A stretch of 53,511 nt of DNA, from contig CASFNK010000026.1 in the NCBI GenBank assembly GCA_949295995.1, positions 1 through 53,511 of the forward strand. The letters are read 5' to 3'. This stretch comes from an uncultured Pseudomonadota bacterium (lineage in GTDB: Bacteria > Pseudomonadota > Alphaproteobacteria > RF32 > CAG-239). Shown here in pieces: positions 7,662 through 15,690 of the stretch. Made by a program: the position numbers and the translations under genes. The notes below the pieces were generated by a model that saw only the letters and a program-made list of their open reading frames with translations, did no database searches and had not been told where the DNA came from. Each line of letters opens with the position of its first letter. The first letter of the stretch is position 1.

Positions 7662-7779
7662 TGTGAGTTTTTTCCTGTTGAGAGGTTAAAATTTGGGTTT
7701 GGCATTGCTTTTTTCCTAATTGATAAAGAAGTCCTCCGCATAAACCAAGTAAGCAAATGAGAATAATATATTTTGCCAT
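7573..7779 (-). CDS. Rz-like inner-membrane spanin (i-spanin)
   Basis: 68 residues with an AGGAG ribosome site. One N-terminal membrane helix (IILICLLGLCGGLLYQLG) and a polar periplasmic helix ending in NVSRDALLELMQNN, a C-terminal pattern frequent in phage i-spanins. Overlaps the o-spanin gene by 89 bases. No holin or endolysin gene is adjacent, so this is not a complete lysis cassette. Confidence 0.75.
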   Translation of the reverse strand: MAKYIILICLLGLCGGLLYQLGKKQCQTQILTSQQEKTHNVSLQKAKIYAQPNVSRDALLELMQNNIL

Positions 7780-7797
7780 TTTTTTCTCCTAAAGAAG

Positions 7798-7826
7798 GAA
7801 AGCCTTGTAGGACATACAAGGCTTTC
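7798..7826. promoter_or_regulatory. Perfect 12-base hairpin before the i-spanin gene
   Basis: GAAAGCCTTGTA (7798-7809) pairs with TACAAGGCTTTC (7815-7826) around a 5-base loop. On the minus strand it is followed by CTTCTTT rather than a clean T-run, and it lies 18 bases before the spanin start. It could be a weak terminator of the fibre genes or a processing or translation-control hairpin. Confidence 0.55.
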
Positions 7827-7836
7827 TGACAAAGTA

Positions 7837-8238
7837 TTAAGGTTTTGGATATTTATTTTTGATATCTAAACAAGTTTGCACGTATGCGCTGAGTTGTTGT
7901 TCACCTGCGGCTTTAAGAGCTTCATCATTAGAATTAAGTTTGACCAAAGCATCACATAAGTCAGCTATCTCGGGATAAGCATTTTTTCGCAAAAAAGCAT
8001 AACTGTAGGGGTGATAAGTAGCCACTTCAACGATTTTATCATCTAGTTCTTCAAAATGAAAAAGGTAAGTACCTTCGCAGTCGGTATATTTTTCTTTGTT
8101 AAGAATTTTTTCAACCGGTTTATAACCGTCTTTTAGAAGTTGAGCATTATTGCTCGCCAGGTTATAACCAAGTATATTACCTTTAGTTGCAGGTGCATAG
8201 TTCAAAACACCGTCATTGAGTTTAGCATAATGAGTCAT
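7837..8238 (-). CDS. Phage tail-region hypothetical protein
   Basis: 133 residues. N-terminus MTHYAKLNDGVLNYAPATKGNILGYN followed by LLKDGYKPVEKI. Openings of this kind, meaning short names of inputs followed by an instruction-like beta region, are common in small proteins encoded next to tail fibres (assembly chaperones). The C-terminal half is helical. Gene order places it between the glycine-rich tail protein and the spanins, on the same strand. Function uncertain. Confidence 0.6.
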   Translation of the reverse strand: MTHYAKLNDGVLNYAPATKGNILGYNLASNNAQLLKDGYKPVEKILNKEKYTDCEGTYLFHFEELDDKIVEVATYHPYSYAFLRKNAYPEIADLCDALVKLNSNDEALKAAGEQQLSAYVQTCLDIKNKYPKP

Positions 8239-8258
8239 TTATTTTCTCCAAAGTAAAA

Positions 8259-8789
8259 TTAAGGTTCAAGTCTGAGATAAGTAAGTTTCATGTATCCGGA
8301 ACCTTGGTGTGCGCCATATCTATTTGTACCTTCAAAAAGAGTACCTCCACTACAAGAGCCTCCGGAATAAATTTCCTTTGTTAAGACTTCCATTCCATCC
8401 ATCAAGGTAGGAGCAGGCGGAGCCCCGGGGCAAGTCGTATTAGCGGAATACCCTCCCGCACATTTAATACAGTTTGTGATATAAGTTGGAAAACCGTTGT
8501 AAGCATAAGAAGTTGTACCGCCGCCGACTTGTATTTCCAAAGTTTGGTCTTCATCAAAATAGACCTCGCCTTTAAAAAAAGATCCTGAAGACCCGACATT
8601 ACATCCGATATAACACCATTGTCCGCCGCCTCCGGAGCAACACATGAGTTCATAAACGCCTTGCTTGATAGGCAGTTCAACATTAGTATTTTTATCAATA
8701 CCTGGGGCATTTTCAAAAAGGATAGTCCCAGGTTCATAAGAATCGACCCCGGGTTTACCCAAAGGTGAAAATTTACATCTGATTGTCAT
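8259..8789 (-). CDS. Glycine-rich phage tail or receptor-binding protein
   Basis: 176 residues from the ATG at 8789, which overlaps the end of the tail-fibre gene by 17 bases. The protein is rich in Gly, Ser and Cys, with runs such as CCSGGGGQWCYIGC and CSGGTLF, and ends in GSGYMKLTYLRLEP, the kind of beta-rich end seen in glycine-rich tail tips. About ten cysteines are unusual for a phage fibre and could form disulphides outside the cell. Probably co-translated with the fibre gene. Confidence 0.6.
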   Translation of the reverse strand: MTIRCKFSPLGKPGVDSYEPGTILFENAPGIDKNTNVELPIKQGVYELMCCSGGGGQWCYIGCNVGSSGSFFKGEVYFDEDQTLEIQVGGGTTSYAYNGFPTYITNCIKCAGGYSANTTCPGAPPAPTLMDGMEVLTKEIYSGGSCSGGTLFEGTNRYGAHQGSGYMKLTYLRLEP

Positions 8790-9816
8790 TGTAACCGCCT
8801 TCCATAGATACCAACCACTGAGAGTAATCAGAAGGAACAACATTTCTGAAAGTTAAGATTTTAGTCAGTGTATCATATTGTTCCAAATTAGGTTCTTTCC
8901 CATTCAGCCAAATAACAGAAATGTTGGGAAAAGTAATGGTAGCAAACTCGCTGAAACATAAATACAATTCGAAAGTAACCAAATTAGCCGGATTTGTCAG
9001 TTGACTAAAATCAAAATTAATTTCGGTAGCCTCAGAGATTAAAGGTGTTTTGTAAACGCTGACTCCATCTTTAAGAGTAATAGTAAAAGAGTCAGCGGTT
9101 TCACAATGATTGTAAAGGCTGTTCACGGCATTTGCGGCAGCCTCTTGTGCGGATTCTAAAGCCTCGGCGGCATTTGCTTCAGCTTGGCTCTGAAGTTCAA
9201 CAACACTATCAGTAAGCTGTTGCACAAGAGAGTGATTTTGGTTAATTTGAATATTTAGCTGTTGAGCCTGATTTAAGTATTGCTGTGTCTGATTGCAATA
9301 TTGAGAACTGAGATTGACAATATCATCAAATTGAAAATCAGAGTTTACCAAGCGTCCTTCATCTTCACTCCAGATAATTGATTTTCCGGCATCAGGCATG
9401 GGGAGGTTGATATTGAGGTTTGTAGGGGCGTATTGCGGGAAGGTAACTGTTCTGCCGATAGAATCTTCGAGTTGCTCCAAACAAGAAAGTTGGTAATCAA
9501 ATTCGGAGTTGACATTAGAGCTTCTAAAAGGACCGCCTTCTTTGAAATTTGTTGTTCTTTTGAGCTCTAGCTCTCGGTAAATGGTAACGAGTTTTCCGTT
9601 CTCAGGTGCTGTATCAAAAGTAATAACACCCCCTTGAACATCTTCCTGAGTTGATAAGATATAACCTGAATTTTGCTCAACATCTTCAATATAGACTTTA
9701 ACATTTTGAGGTTCATAAATTTTAAAAAAGAATTGGAATTCTTTTTGGACGCCGTCAGCGGTAAATTGGATTCTCGGCTTAATATTACCGGCTTCAATAA
9801 GTGTTTGGGTTGACAT
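8773..9816 (-). CDS. T7-like tail fibre protein
   Basis: 347 residues from the ATG at 9816, chosen for its AAGGAG site. The first 150 residues match the T7 tail-fibre N-terminal domain: an IQFTADGVQKEFQFFF opening, a VKVYIEDVEQNSGYILS strand, GKLVTIYRELELKRTTNF, then LEQLEDSIGRTVTFP. A coiled coil (about 165-235, QTQQYLNQAQQL through EANAAEALESAQEAAANA) joins it to a C-terminal beta domain. The N-terminal domain normally attaches the fibre to a podovirus-like tail, yet no tail, head or packaging gene is present here. Confidence 0.8.
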   Translation of the reverse strand: MSTQTLIEAGNIKPRIQFTADGVQKEFQFFFKIYEPQNVKVYIEDVEQNSGYILSTQEDVQGGVITFDTAPENGKLVTIYRELELKRTTNFKEGGPFRSSNVNSEFDYQLSCLEQLEDSIGRTVTFPQYAPTNLNINLPMPDAGKSIIWSEDEGRLVNSDFQFDDIVNLSSQYCNQTQQYLNQAQQLNIQINQNHSLVQQLTDSVVELQSQAEANAAEALESAQEAAANAVNSLYNHCETADSFTITLKDGVSVYKTPLISEATEINFDFSQLTNPANLVTFELYLCFSEFATITFPNISVIWLNGKEPNLEQYDTLTKILTFRNVVPSDYSQWLVSMEGGYNDNQM

Positions 9817-9829
9817 GAGTTTCTCCTTG

Positions 9830-9865
9830 TAATTTAAAAACAAAAAGCCTCCGAAATTCGGAGGC
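9830..9865 (-). terminator. Intrinsic terminator in the tail-fibre leader
   Basis: GCCTCCGAA/TTCGGAGGC (9847-9865) with a single-base loop, followed on the minus strand by TTTTTGTTTTT. It lies 13 bases before the fibre start codon and only the ribosome site lies between. Any promoter for the fibre gene must therefore read through it. Confidence 0.75.
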
Positions 9866-9912
9866 GTAACTAAACTGTGATTTGGGCACAAATATCCCAA
9901 GTGGCAAAATTA

Positions 9913-9941
9913 GGAATAGCACAAAAAAAATCAAATGTCAA
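9913..9941 (-). promoter_or_regulatory. Candidate promoter for the tail-fibre operon
   Basis: On the minus strand TTGACA (9941-9936), 17 bases, TATTCC (9918-9913). The transcript would carry a TTGGG/CCCAA stem and then the terminator before reaching the fibre gene. The same stretch could also be the 3' end of a deleted upstream phage gene, because one frame reads on to a stop just before the terminator. Confidence 0.45.
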
Positions 9942-10058
9942 GGAAAAATTTCCTAAAATTATTGAGAGAAATAAATAAAGAGGTATCCTAATAATAAATC
10001 TGGACAGAAGAAGCAGGTTTTGCTAGATTCACAAAAAATTTCCTTAATGGAGCCGATA

Positions 10059-10856
10059 ATGAAAAGATACGATATAATTATTCCGATAGGAAGCGTGTGT
10101 AAAACCTCGCAAAATTTGCGCAATTTAAAATTGCAAAACGAGTCTTTGCCGTTTGATTGGGTATTAACACTAGACATCAATCAAATCAAAGAAATGTTGG
10201 AAAGCCATTTTTCAGGTTTTTTGGAAAAAGAAAATATGGAGTATAAAGGCAAAGAATCAGAGCAAACCGATGTCTATATGGATACCGAGACCAAAATTGG
10301 TTTTTGGCATGATTTTCCGCATAATGTGGCTCTAAATGAAAGTTTTGATGCAATAAAAAACAAATACAATCGTCGTATTTCGCGCCTGTATCAAGAAATA
10401 GAAAAAGCGCAAGATATATTGTTTTTCAGAGTTTGCACCATCCGTCCCCAAAGTGGGTATTCAATAGAGGAGGTAATTTACTCCAAAAGCAAAGAAACGG
10501 ATGAAAAGATTATTCATTGGTTGGAAGACATCAGAAAATTGTTTCCCAACAAAAACATTTCCTTGCTGGAAGTCTCTTTATTTAATGAAGCGCATGAGTA
10601 TAGCCGGAGAGAAGTGCAAGAAGGTCTGACGAGAATAGAAACCTACTCGGATATCAAATATGAATGGGAAGGAGACCCGCAAGTTTTTAAAAAGCTGTTG
10701 AGCGACAGCAAGTTAAAATATGCCGTAATTTTGCGCCACAAATTGACGACCTTAAAGTTTCACTTGCAAAAATTTATGGTAAACCTCGGAGCCAAAGTGG
10801 GGGTAAGAAAATGTCAAGAGCGTAAAAAATGGTTGAAAAACCGTTTTAATCGCTGA
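10059..10856 (+). CDS. DUF1796 putative papain-like cysteine peptidase
   Basis: 265 residues from the ATG at 10059, preceded by GGAG. The N-terminus IIPIGSVCKTSQNLRNLKL with conserved Cys, then LPFDWVLT and FSGFLEKENM, and later FWHDFPHN and FFRVCTIRPQ, follow the DUF1796 pattern (S/G-C, PFDW, H, R). The family is proposed to be papain-like but lacks proven activity. It is often found near surface polysaccharide genes; no such cluster is visible here. Lys/Arg-rich C-terminus. Confidence 0.72.
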   Translation: MKRYDIIIPIGSVCKTSQNLRNLKLQNESLPFDWVLTLDINQIKEMLESHFSGFLEKENMEYKGKESEQTDVYMDTETKIGFWHDFPHNVALNESFDAIKNKYNRRISRLYQEIEKAQDILFFRVCTIRPQSGYSIEEVIYSKSKETDEKIIHWLEDIRKLFPNKNISLLEVSLFNEAHEYSRREVQEGLTRIETYSDIKYEWEGDPQVFKKLLSDSKLKYAVILRHKLTTLKFHLQKFMVNLGAKVGVRKCQERKKWLKNRFNR

Positions 10857-10946
10857 AAATCAATTGCAAAAAATCATAAAAATTATCATATTGTAAAGAA
10901 ATGTTATGTATAAATAAAAAATAAGAAGAAGTAAGGACGAATTCAG

Positions 10947-11960
10947 ATGAGTAAAATAGCAGTTGCCGGCGTCCAAAGCAGTATCGGACGCGAGATTTTA
11001 AGTTTTTTGGAAGAGAACGGATATAAGGCGAAAGACATTAGTGCATTGGAGCCGGGTTCAGTTTTAGGCAATATGGTTTCTTATGGCGAGGAAGAAGATT
11101 TAGATGTCTTAAATCTGAATGATTTTGATTTTTCAAAAGCCGAAATAGTGCTTTTTGCCACGACCGAAACCATCGCCAAACAGTTTGCGCCCAAGGCTTT
11201 AGCCAAAGGCTGCAAAGTAATTGATTGTTCTCAGGCTTATGTCGGCGATTCGGATGTTCCTTTGGTTATGTCGGGTTATAATCTGGAGCTTGTTCATCAA
11301 GCAGCCAAAGGCTTAATAGCGGTTCCGTCCGCGGCGGTGGCGCAAATTTTGTTGCCATTACAAAAAATTCAAAAAGAATATGGAATAAAAAGAATAGTTG
11401 TTTCCACTTATACTTCCACCTCTGTTTATGGCAAAGAAGCCATGGATGAGTTGTTTACGCAAACGCGAAAGATTTATATGAACGATAGTTTGGTCGATGA
11501 CCAAAAAGTTTTCAATAAGCAAATCGCGTTTAACGTTATTCCGCAGGTTGGAGATTTTATTGGTGAAGAGACGCAAAACGAGTGGACAATGAATGCCGAA
11601 GTAAAGAGAATTTTGGGCGGCGATGTTAAAGTTCATGCCAATTGTGCCGTAATTCCGGCATTTATCGGCAATGGGCAGTTTGTTAATGTTGAGTGTGAAC
11701 ACGATGTTGATGTTGATGAAGTCCGTAAACTTATGAAGCAAACATCGGGCGTTGTCGTTTTTGATAAGAATTTGGACGGCGGCTATGTAACCTTGGCTGA
11801 TGTTCAAGGAGAAGATAATATTTATGTAAGCCGTCTGCGTCAAGATGTATCAATCGAAAACGGTTTTAGTTTTTGGTGCGTGGCGGATGATTTGCGTGCC
11901 GGAGTTGCCAAAAATGCTTTTGCTGTTTTGAAAGAACTCACCACCTCAACCACACACTAA
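10947..11960 (+). CDS. Aspartate-semialdehyde dehydrogenase-like pseudoenzyme
   Basis: 337 residues, full family length, with conserved blocks VVSTYTSTSVYGKEAMDELF, IAFNVIPQVG and DDLRAGVAKNA. Three key features are lost. The active-site Cys (family NPNCS) is Ala129 in VPSAA, the substrate Arg of CVRVP is Val235, and the catalytic His of GHS is Asn242. The dinucleotide loop also lacks its middle glycine (GVQSSIG). It resembles the non-catalytic USG-1 branch of the family. It probably does not make aspartate semialdehyde; a binding or regulatory role is inference. The MscS-type gene follows 12 bases later. Confidence 0.8.
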   Translation: MSKIAVAGVQSSIGREILSFLEENGYKAKDISALEPGSVLGNMVSYGEEEDLDVLNLNDFDFSKAEIVLFATTETIAKQFAPKALAKGCKVIDCSQAYVGDSDVPLVMSGYNLELVHQAAKGLIAVPSAAVAQILLPLQKIQKEYGIKRIVVSTYTSTSVYGKEAMDELFTQTRKIYMNDSLVDDQKVFNKQIAFNVIPQVGDFIGEETQNEWTMNAEVKRILGGDVKVHANCAVIPAFIGNGQFVNVECEHDVDVDEVRKLMKQTSGVVVFDKNLDGGYVTLADVQGEDNIYVSRLRQDVSIENGFSFWCVADDLRAGVAKNAFAVLKELTTSTTH

Positions 11961-11972
11961 GCGGGGGCTTTT

Positions 11973-14486
11973 ATGAATAAATTGGTACGGATTTTGGGTG
12001 TCGCATCACTTTTTTTGGGGCTGAGTGCTTCTTTGAGCCATGCCGAAACGCAAAAACTTGAAATTGATGCCGAAACTAAAGTTGTAGATAGTATTCAAGC
12101 CAATGAAATTAACTATATGGATATGAGCCGCCAACTTGGGCGAATGGAAGGAATGCTCAAGAATGGTCAATCTATGTCTGATACTTTGTCAGAAGATGTT
12201 AAGTTTCTAAGCAATACGCGTACCAAATTGATGGAAGCGAAAAAGCGCAATGAAAAGGAGCTTGAGTTTGTACAGCGTCGCATTGAGGCATTAGGTCCCG
12301 AACCGACCGATGGCAGCCAAGAGATAGAAGTAATAGCTCAAAAGCGCAAAGAGTTTAATGAGGAAGCGGCTTATCAAAAAGGACAAATAGCGGAAGTTGA
12401 TGTTTTGTTGGCTAAAATTGATGAGTTGGATACACTCATAATTAACGTGCGTAACACGGAGCTGTTGGGAAATTTATTAAACTATCAGCAGCCGCTGATT
12501 TATCCGAGTAATTTTTTACATTCAACCACGTTATTTGTGGAATATATGGTAGATATCATAAAATCTCCGGTTAATTGGTATCAAGGCCTTAACGAAGACC
12601 AAAAAAACTTTGTACATTCCAATATCATTCCAGCCCTTTTGGTTGCTTTGTTATCGTTATGGTTGGGTATTTATTTGCGCTTGTTTATAATGAAGCATTT
12701 CGGCTATCGAAATGATATCGAACACCCGCGTTATGGCAGAAAAGTGATAGCCGCCGTCTTTGTCGCCATAGCATACGGCGTTATTCCGGCAACAATCATT
12801 GCCGGTTTTATGTTGTGGATGTATTCAACCCAAGTAATGACCACGGGCTTTTTTGGGATAGTTATAAACAGCTTTTTGTTCTATACTTTATTGGTAATTT
12901 TGGCGCGGGCGGTATCAAGAGTGTTTTTTGCCCCCTATAATGAGAAATGGCGCTTGATAAATGTTGACACAGACAAAGCCAAGCGAATGACTTCCGCGTT
13001 GTATTTCACGGTATTTATGTTCGGATTATGTGGATTTTTGTTACACGTTGCCACCATTTCCAATTATTCGGTGGATTTAATAAATTATATCAGAGCCTGC
13101 TCCAATGCGGTTAAAGGAATATGCATATTATTACTGATAAAACGCTATCTCTGGGATGAAATTGAGGATAAAGATTCTGAAGAAGGAGAAGCCGCCGAGA
13201 ATACCGAAGAAGATGCGGAAGTAAATACGGCATTCAAGATAACCTTTTCAGCGGTTTTGTTTGTTGTAATTACGTTTGGTATGTCTTTGTTTGGCTATGC
13301 GCGTTTATCATCGTTTATCTTTGATAGATTTTTGATAACGGTTATAGGAATAGGTGGTTTATTTGTTATCCGAAAAGTTTTGAGTGATTTTTTGCATAGA
13401 ATATTATTGCTTCGTTTTTGGGTAAAAACCTTTAAGCTCCGCCGTAAAATTGTCTCCAAGATAGATTTCTGGTCAAATTTGGTAATTGACCCGTTATTTA
13501 TACTTTTTGGCTTGTTTATGGTACTGAGTATCTGGGGTGTATCAACCGATATATTGTTGCAAAGTGCCAAAAAGATTTTATTAGGGTTTAAGGTTGGAGA
13601 GGTTGAAATATCCCCCATAGCCATAATAATGGGATTAGTATCGTTTTTCATAGCCTTGGCAGTTGTAAAGGCCATGCGTGTCAGGTTGGTCAATAATGTT
13701 CTGGCAAAAATGGACATAGATGATGGAATCAGGCATTCTTTAGCGTCAGGTTTTGGCTTTATCGGATTTATCATAGCCGCGATGATAGCAATAATCGTCA
13801 TGGGTGGTAATTTATCGAACTTAGCCTTGATAGCGTCAGCCTTATCGGTTGGTATCGGTTTTGGTTTACAAAATGTGATAAATAACTTTGTGTCAGGTAT
13901 CATTATTTTGTTTGAGCGCCCGATAAAAGTAGGGGATTGGGTAATAGTTTCAGGGGAAGAGGGGCAAGTTAAGCAAATTAATATTCGCTCTACCGAGATA
14001 GAAACCTTTAAGAAGTCGAGTATCATCATTCCGAATGCGACCTTGCTTTCAAGTTCGGTAACAAACTTGACCCACGCTAACAATTGGTCGCGTCAATCCA
14101 TAAATATTGGCGTAGCGTATGGTTCGGATGTCAAAAGGGTAACCGAGATATTACTAGAGATTGCCGCCAAGCATAAATACGTACTGAAGAATCCGGCCCC
14201 TTATGTTATATTTAAGGATTTTGGTGCCAGCAGTTTAGATTTTGAATTAAGATGTTATACCAATAATATATGGCAAGGTTGGAGAATTCCGAGTGATATC
14301 CGCTATGAAATAAATGAAAGATTCATAGAGGAGGGAATAGAAATACCGTTCCAGCAAGTTGTTGTTCACTCAGGCGAAAAGGTTGCGCAAGAGAATCAAT
14401 TTTATGCAAAGAAGCACGAAGAAACGGAACAGGAGCAAGCCGGACAGAATACAAAAGCAAAAAAGATTGCTGAAAATGAGAAATAA
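11973..14486 (+). CDS. Large MscS-family mechanosensitive channel
   Basis: 837 residues. Signal peptide (1-24, ending SHA-E), a periplasmic coiled-coil domain (about 30-160), many membrane segments from about 215 to 640, then the MscS core. The pore helix and beta domain read SVGIGFGLQNVINNFVSGI, FERPIKVGDWV and GQVKQINIRSTEIETF, with NATLLSSSVTNLTH near the end. It belongs to the long MscK/MscM-like class that opens under membrane tension and releases solutes. Acidic stretch near 405-420 is a cytoplasmic loop. Confidence 0.9.
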   Translation: MNKLVRILGVASLFLGLSASLSHAETQKLEIDAETKVVDSIQANEINYMDMSRQLGRMEGMLKNGQSMSDTLSEDVKFLSNTRTKLMEAKKRNEKELEFVQRRIEALGPEPTDGSQEIEVIAQKRKEFNEEAAYQKGQIAEVDVLLAKIDELDTLIINVRNTELLGNLLNYQQPLIYPSNFLHSTTLFVEYMVDIIKSPVNWYQGLNEDQKNFVHSNIIPALLVALLSLWLGIYLRLFIMKHFGYRNDIEHPRYGRKVIAAVFVAIAYGVIPATIIAGFMLWMYSTQVMTTGFFGIVINSFLFYTLLVILARAVSRVFFAPYNEKWRLINVDTDKAKRMTSALYFTVFMFGLCGFLLHVATISNYSVDLINYIRACSNAVKGICILLLIKRYLWDEIEDKDSEEGEAAENTEEDAEVNTAFKITFSAVLFVVITFGMSLFGYARLSSFIFDRFLITVIGIGGLFVIRKVLSDFLHRILLLRFWVKTFKLRRKIVSKIDFWSNLVIDPLFILFGLFMVLSIWGVSTDILLQSAKKILLGFKVGEVEISPIAIIMGLVSFFIALAVVKAMRVRLVNNVLAKMDIDDGIRHSLASGFGFIGFIIAAMIAIIVMGGNLSNLALIASALSVGIGFGLQNVINNFVSGIIILFERPIKVGDWVIVSGEEGQVKQINIRSTEIETFKKSSIIIPNATLLSSSVTNLTHANNWSRQSINIGVAYGSDVKRVTEILLEIAAKHKYVLKNPAPYVIFKDFGASSLDFELRCYTNNIWQGWRIPSDIRYEINERFIEEGIEIPFQQVVVHSGEKVAQENQFYAKKHEETEQEQAGQNTKAKKIAENEK

Positions 14487-14527
14487 TACTTGCAATTAAG
14501 TGAGCAACTATGTAAGTTAACAGCAAT

Positions 14528-14603
<76 letters not shown>

Positions 14604-14611
14604 TTTTTCAA

Positions 14612-14636
14612 AGCACCCTACGGGGTGTTTTTTGGT
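14612..14636 (+). terminator. Terminator after tRNA-Thr
   Basis: CACCC/GGGTG stem with a short loop and a TTTTTT tail directly after the tRNA. Confidence 0.75.
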
Positions 14637-14647
14637 ATAAGGATAAG

Positions 14648-15640
14648 ATGGAAGACACAATAGCACAAAAACTTTTGAATTGGTATGAGGGGCAGGGGCG
14701 AGATTTGCCTTGGCGGGTTAAAGGCGGAGCCCCCCCGAATCCTTATGTCATTTTGGTATCGGAAGTAATGTTGCAACAAACCACGGTTAAAACGGTTATT
14801 CCGTATTTTGAGAGGTTTATGGAGCGTTTCCCGACGGTTGAGAGTTTGGCAGAAGCGGCTATTAACGAAGTCTATTTATATTGGCAGGGATTGGGGTATT
14901 ATTCTCGTGCCCGTTCATTGCACCAAACAGCGAAACAAATCATCAATGAGTATAAGGGAGTCTTTCCCACCAGCAAAGAAGAAGTTCTAAAGCTCAAAGG
15001 CATAGGGTCTTATACGGCGGCAAGTTTTTTGGCGTTAGCCTATAATCAAGCACAAACGGTAGTTGACGGCAATGTCATCCGCGTGATATGCCGAATGTAT
15101 CATCTAACCAAGCCGACAAAAGAGATAATGCCTCAGATAAGGGAAAAGGCGGAACTTTTGACCGATAAATCTTCTCCGGCGGACTATGCCTCAGCCATTA
15201 TGGACTTAGGCGCACTCATCTGTACCCCTAAAAATCCGCAATGCTTGCTCTGCCCATGGCAAGCAGAATGTCGCTCGCGAGGAGAGGCAGATTTAGAGGC
15301 TATTCCTTACAAAAAACAACTCGCCAAACCGCTCAAACAAGGCAACGTCTATATTATACAAAATTCGCACCACCAAGTTTTTATCCGAAAACGAACACAA
15401 AAGGGGTTGCTCTCAGGGCTTTATGAATTTCCTTGGAGTGAGGAGAAGTTGTTTTCAGAACTCCCTCAGCAAGATACACAAAAAGAAATCACCCATGTCT
15501 TCACCCATTTTAAGCTGGTGTTGCACATCTATAAAATCCAAACCGAACAAATGAGCGAACCGGGCCAATGGGTAGAAAGAGAGAATTTATCCAACTATCC
15601 CTTTTCCACCCTCATGAAAAAAGTAGGAAGATATTTATAA
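14648..15640 (+). CDS. mutY: Adenine DNA glycosylase MutY
   Basis: 330 residues from the ATG at 14648 (AAGGA site); the open frame reaches back into the tRNA but that part is not coding. MutY removes A mispaired with 8-oxoguanine. Catalytic Glu39 lies in SEVMLQQT, the helix-hairpin-helix GIGSYTAASF precedes catalytic Asp140 (VDGNV), and four cysteines (192, 199, 202, 208; spacing 6-2-5) bind the 4Fe-4S cluster. A shortened NUDIX-like C-terminal domain (GLLSGLYEFPW, THVFTHFKL) checks the oxidised base. Confidence 0.95.
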   Translation: MEDTIAQKLLNWYEGQGRDLPWRVKGGAPPNPYVILVSEVMLQQTTVKTVIPYFERFMERFPTVESLAEAAINEVYLYWQGLGYYSRARSLHQTAKQIINEYKGVFPTSKEEVLKLKGIGSYTAASFLALAYNQAQTVVDGNVIRVICRMYHLTKPTKEIMPQIREKAELLTDKSSPADYASAIMDLGALICTPKNPQCLLCPWQAECRSRGEADLEAIPYKKQLAKPLKQGNVYIIQNSHHQVFIRKRTQKGLLSGLYEFPWSEEKLFSELPQQDTQKEITHVFTHFKLVLHIYKIQTEQMSEPGQWVERENLSNYPFSTLMKKVGRYL

Positions 15641-15644
15641 TAAA

Positions 15645-15675
15645 ACAAAAGCCTCTCAAAAGAGAGGCTTTTGTG
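15645..15675. terminator. Bidirectional terminator
   Basis: AAAAGCCTCTC/GAGAGGCTTTT with an AAAA loop, between convergent mutY and the 15691 gene. The same hairpin recurs at 33617-33650. Confidence 0.85.
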
Positions 15676-15690
15676 TTCTTTTATTTAGTT

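Noticed and set aside
7798..7826. Strong terminator of the fibre operon
   Set aside because: The stem is perfect but no T-run follows on the minus strand, so it is listed as a regulatory hairpin of unknown role.
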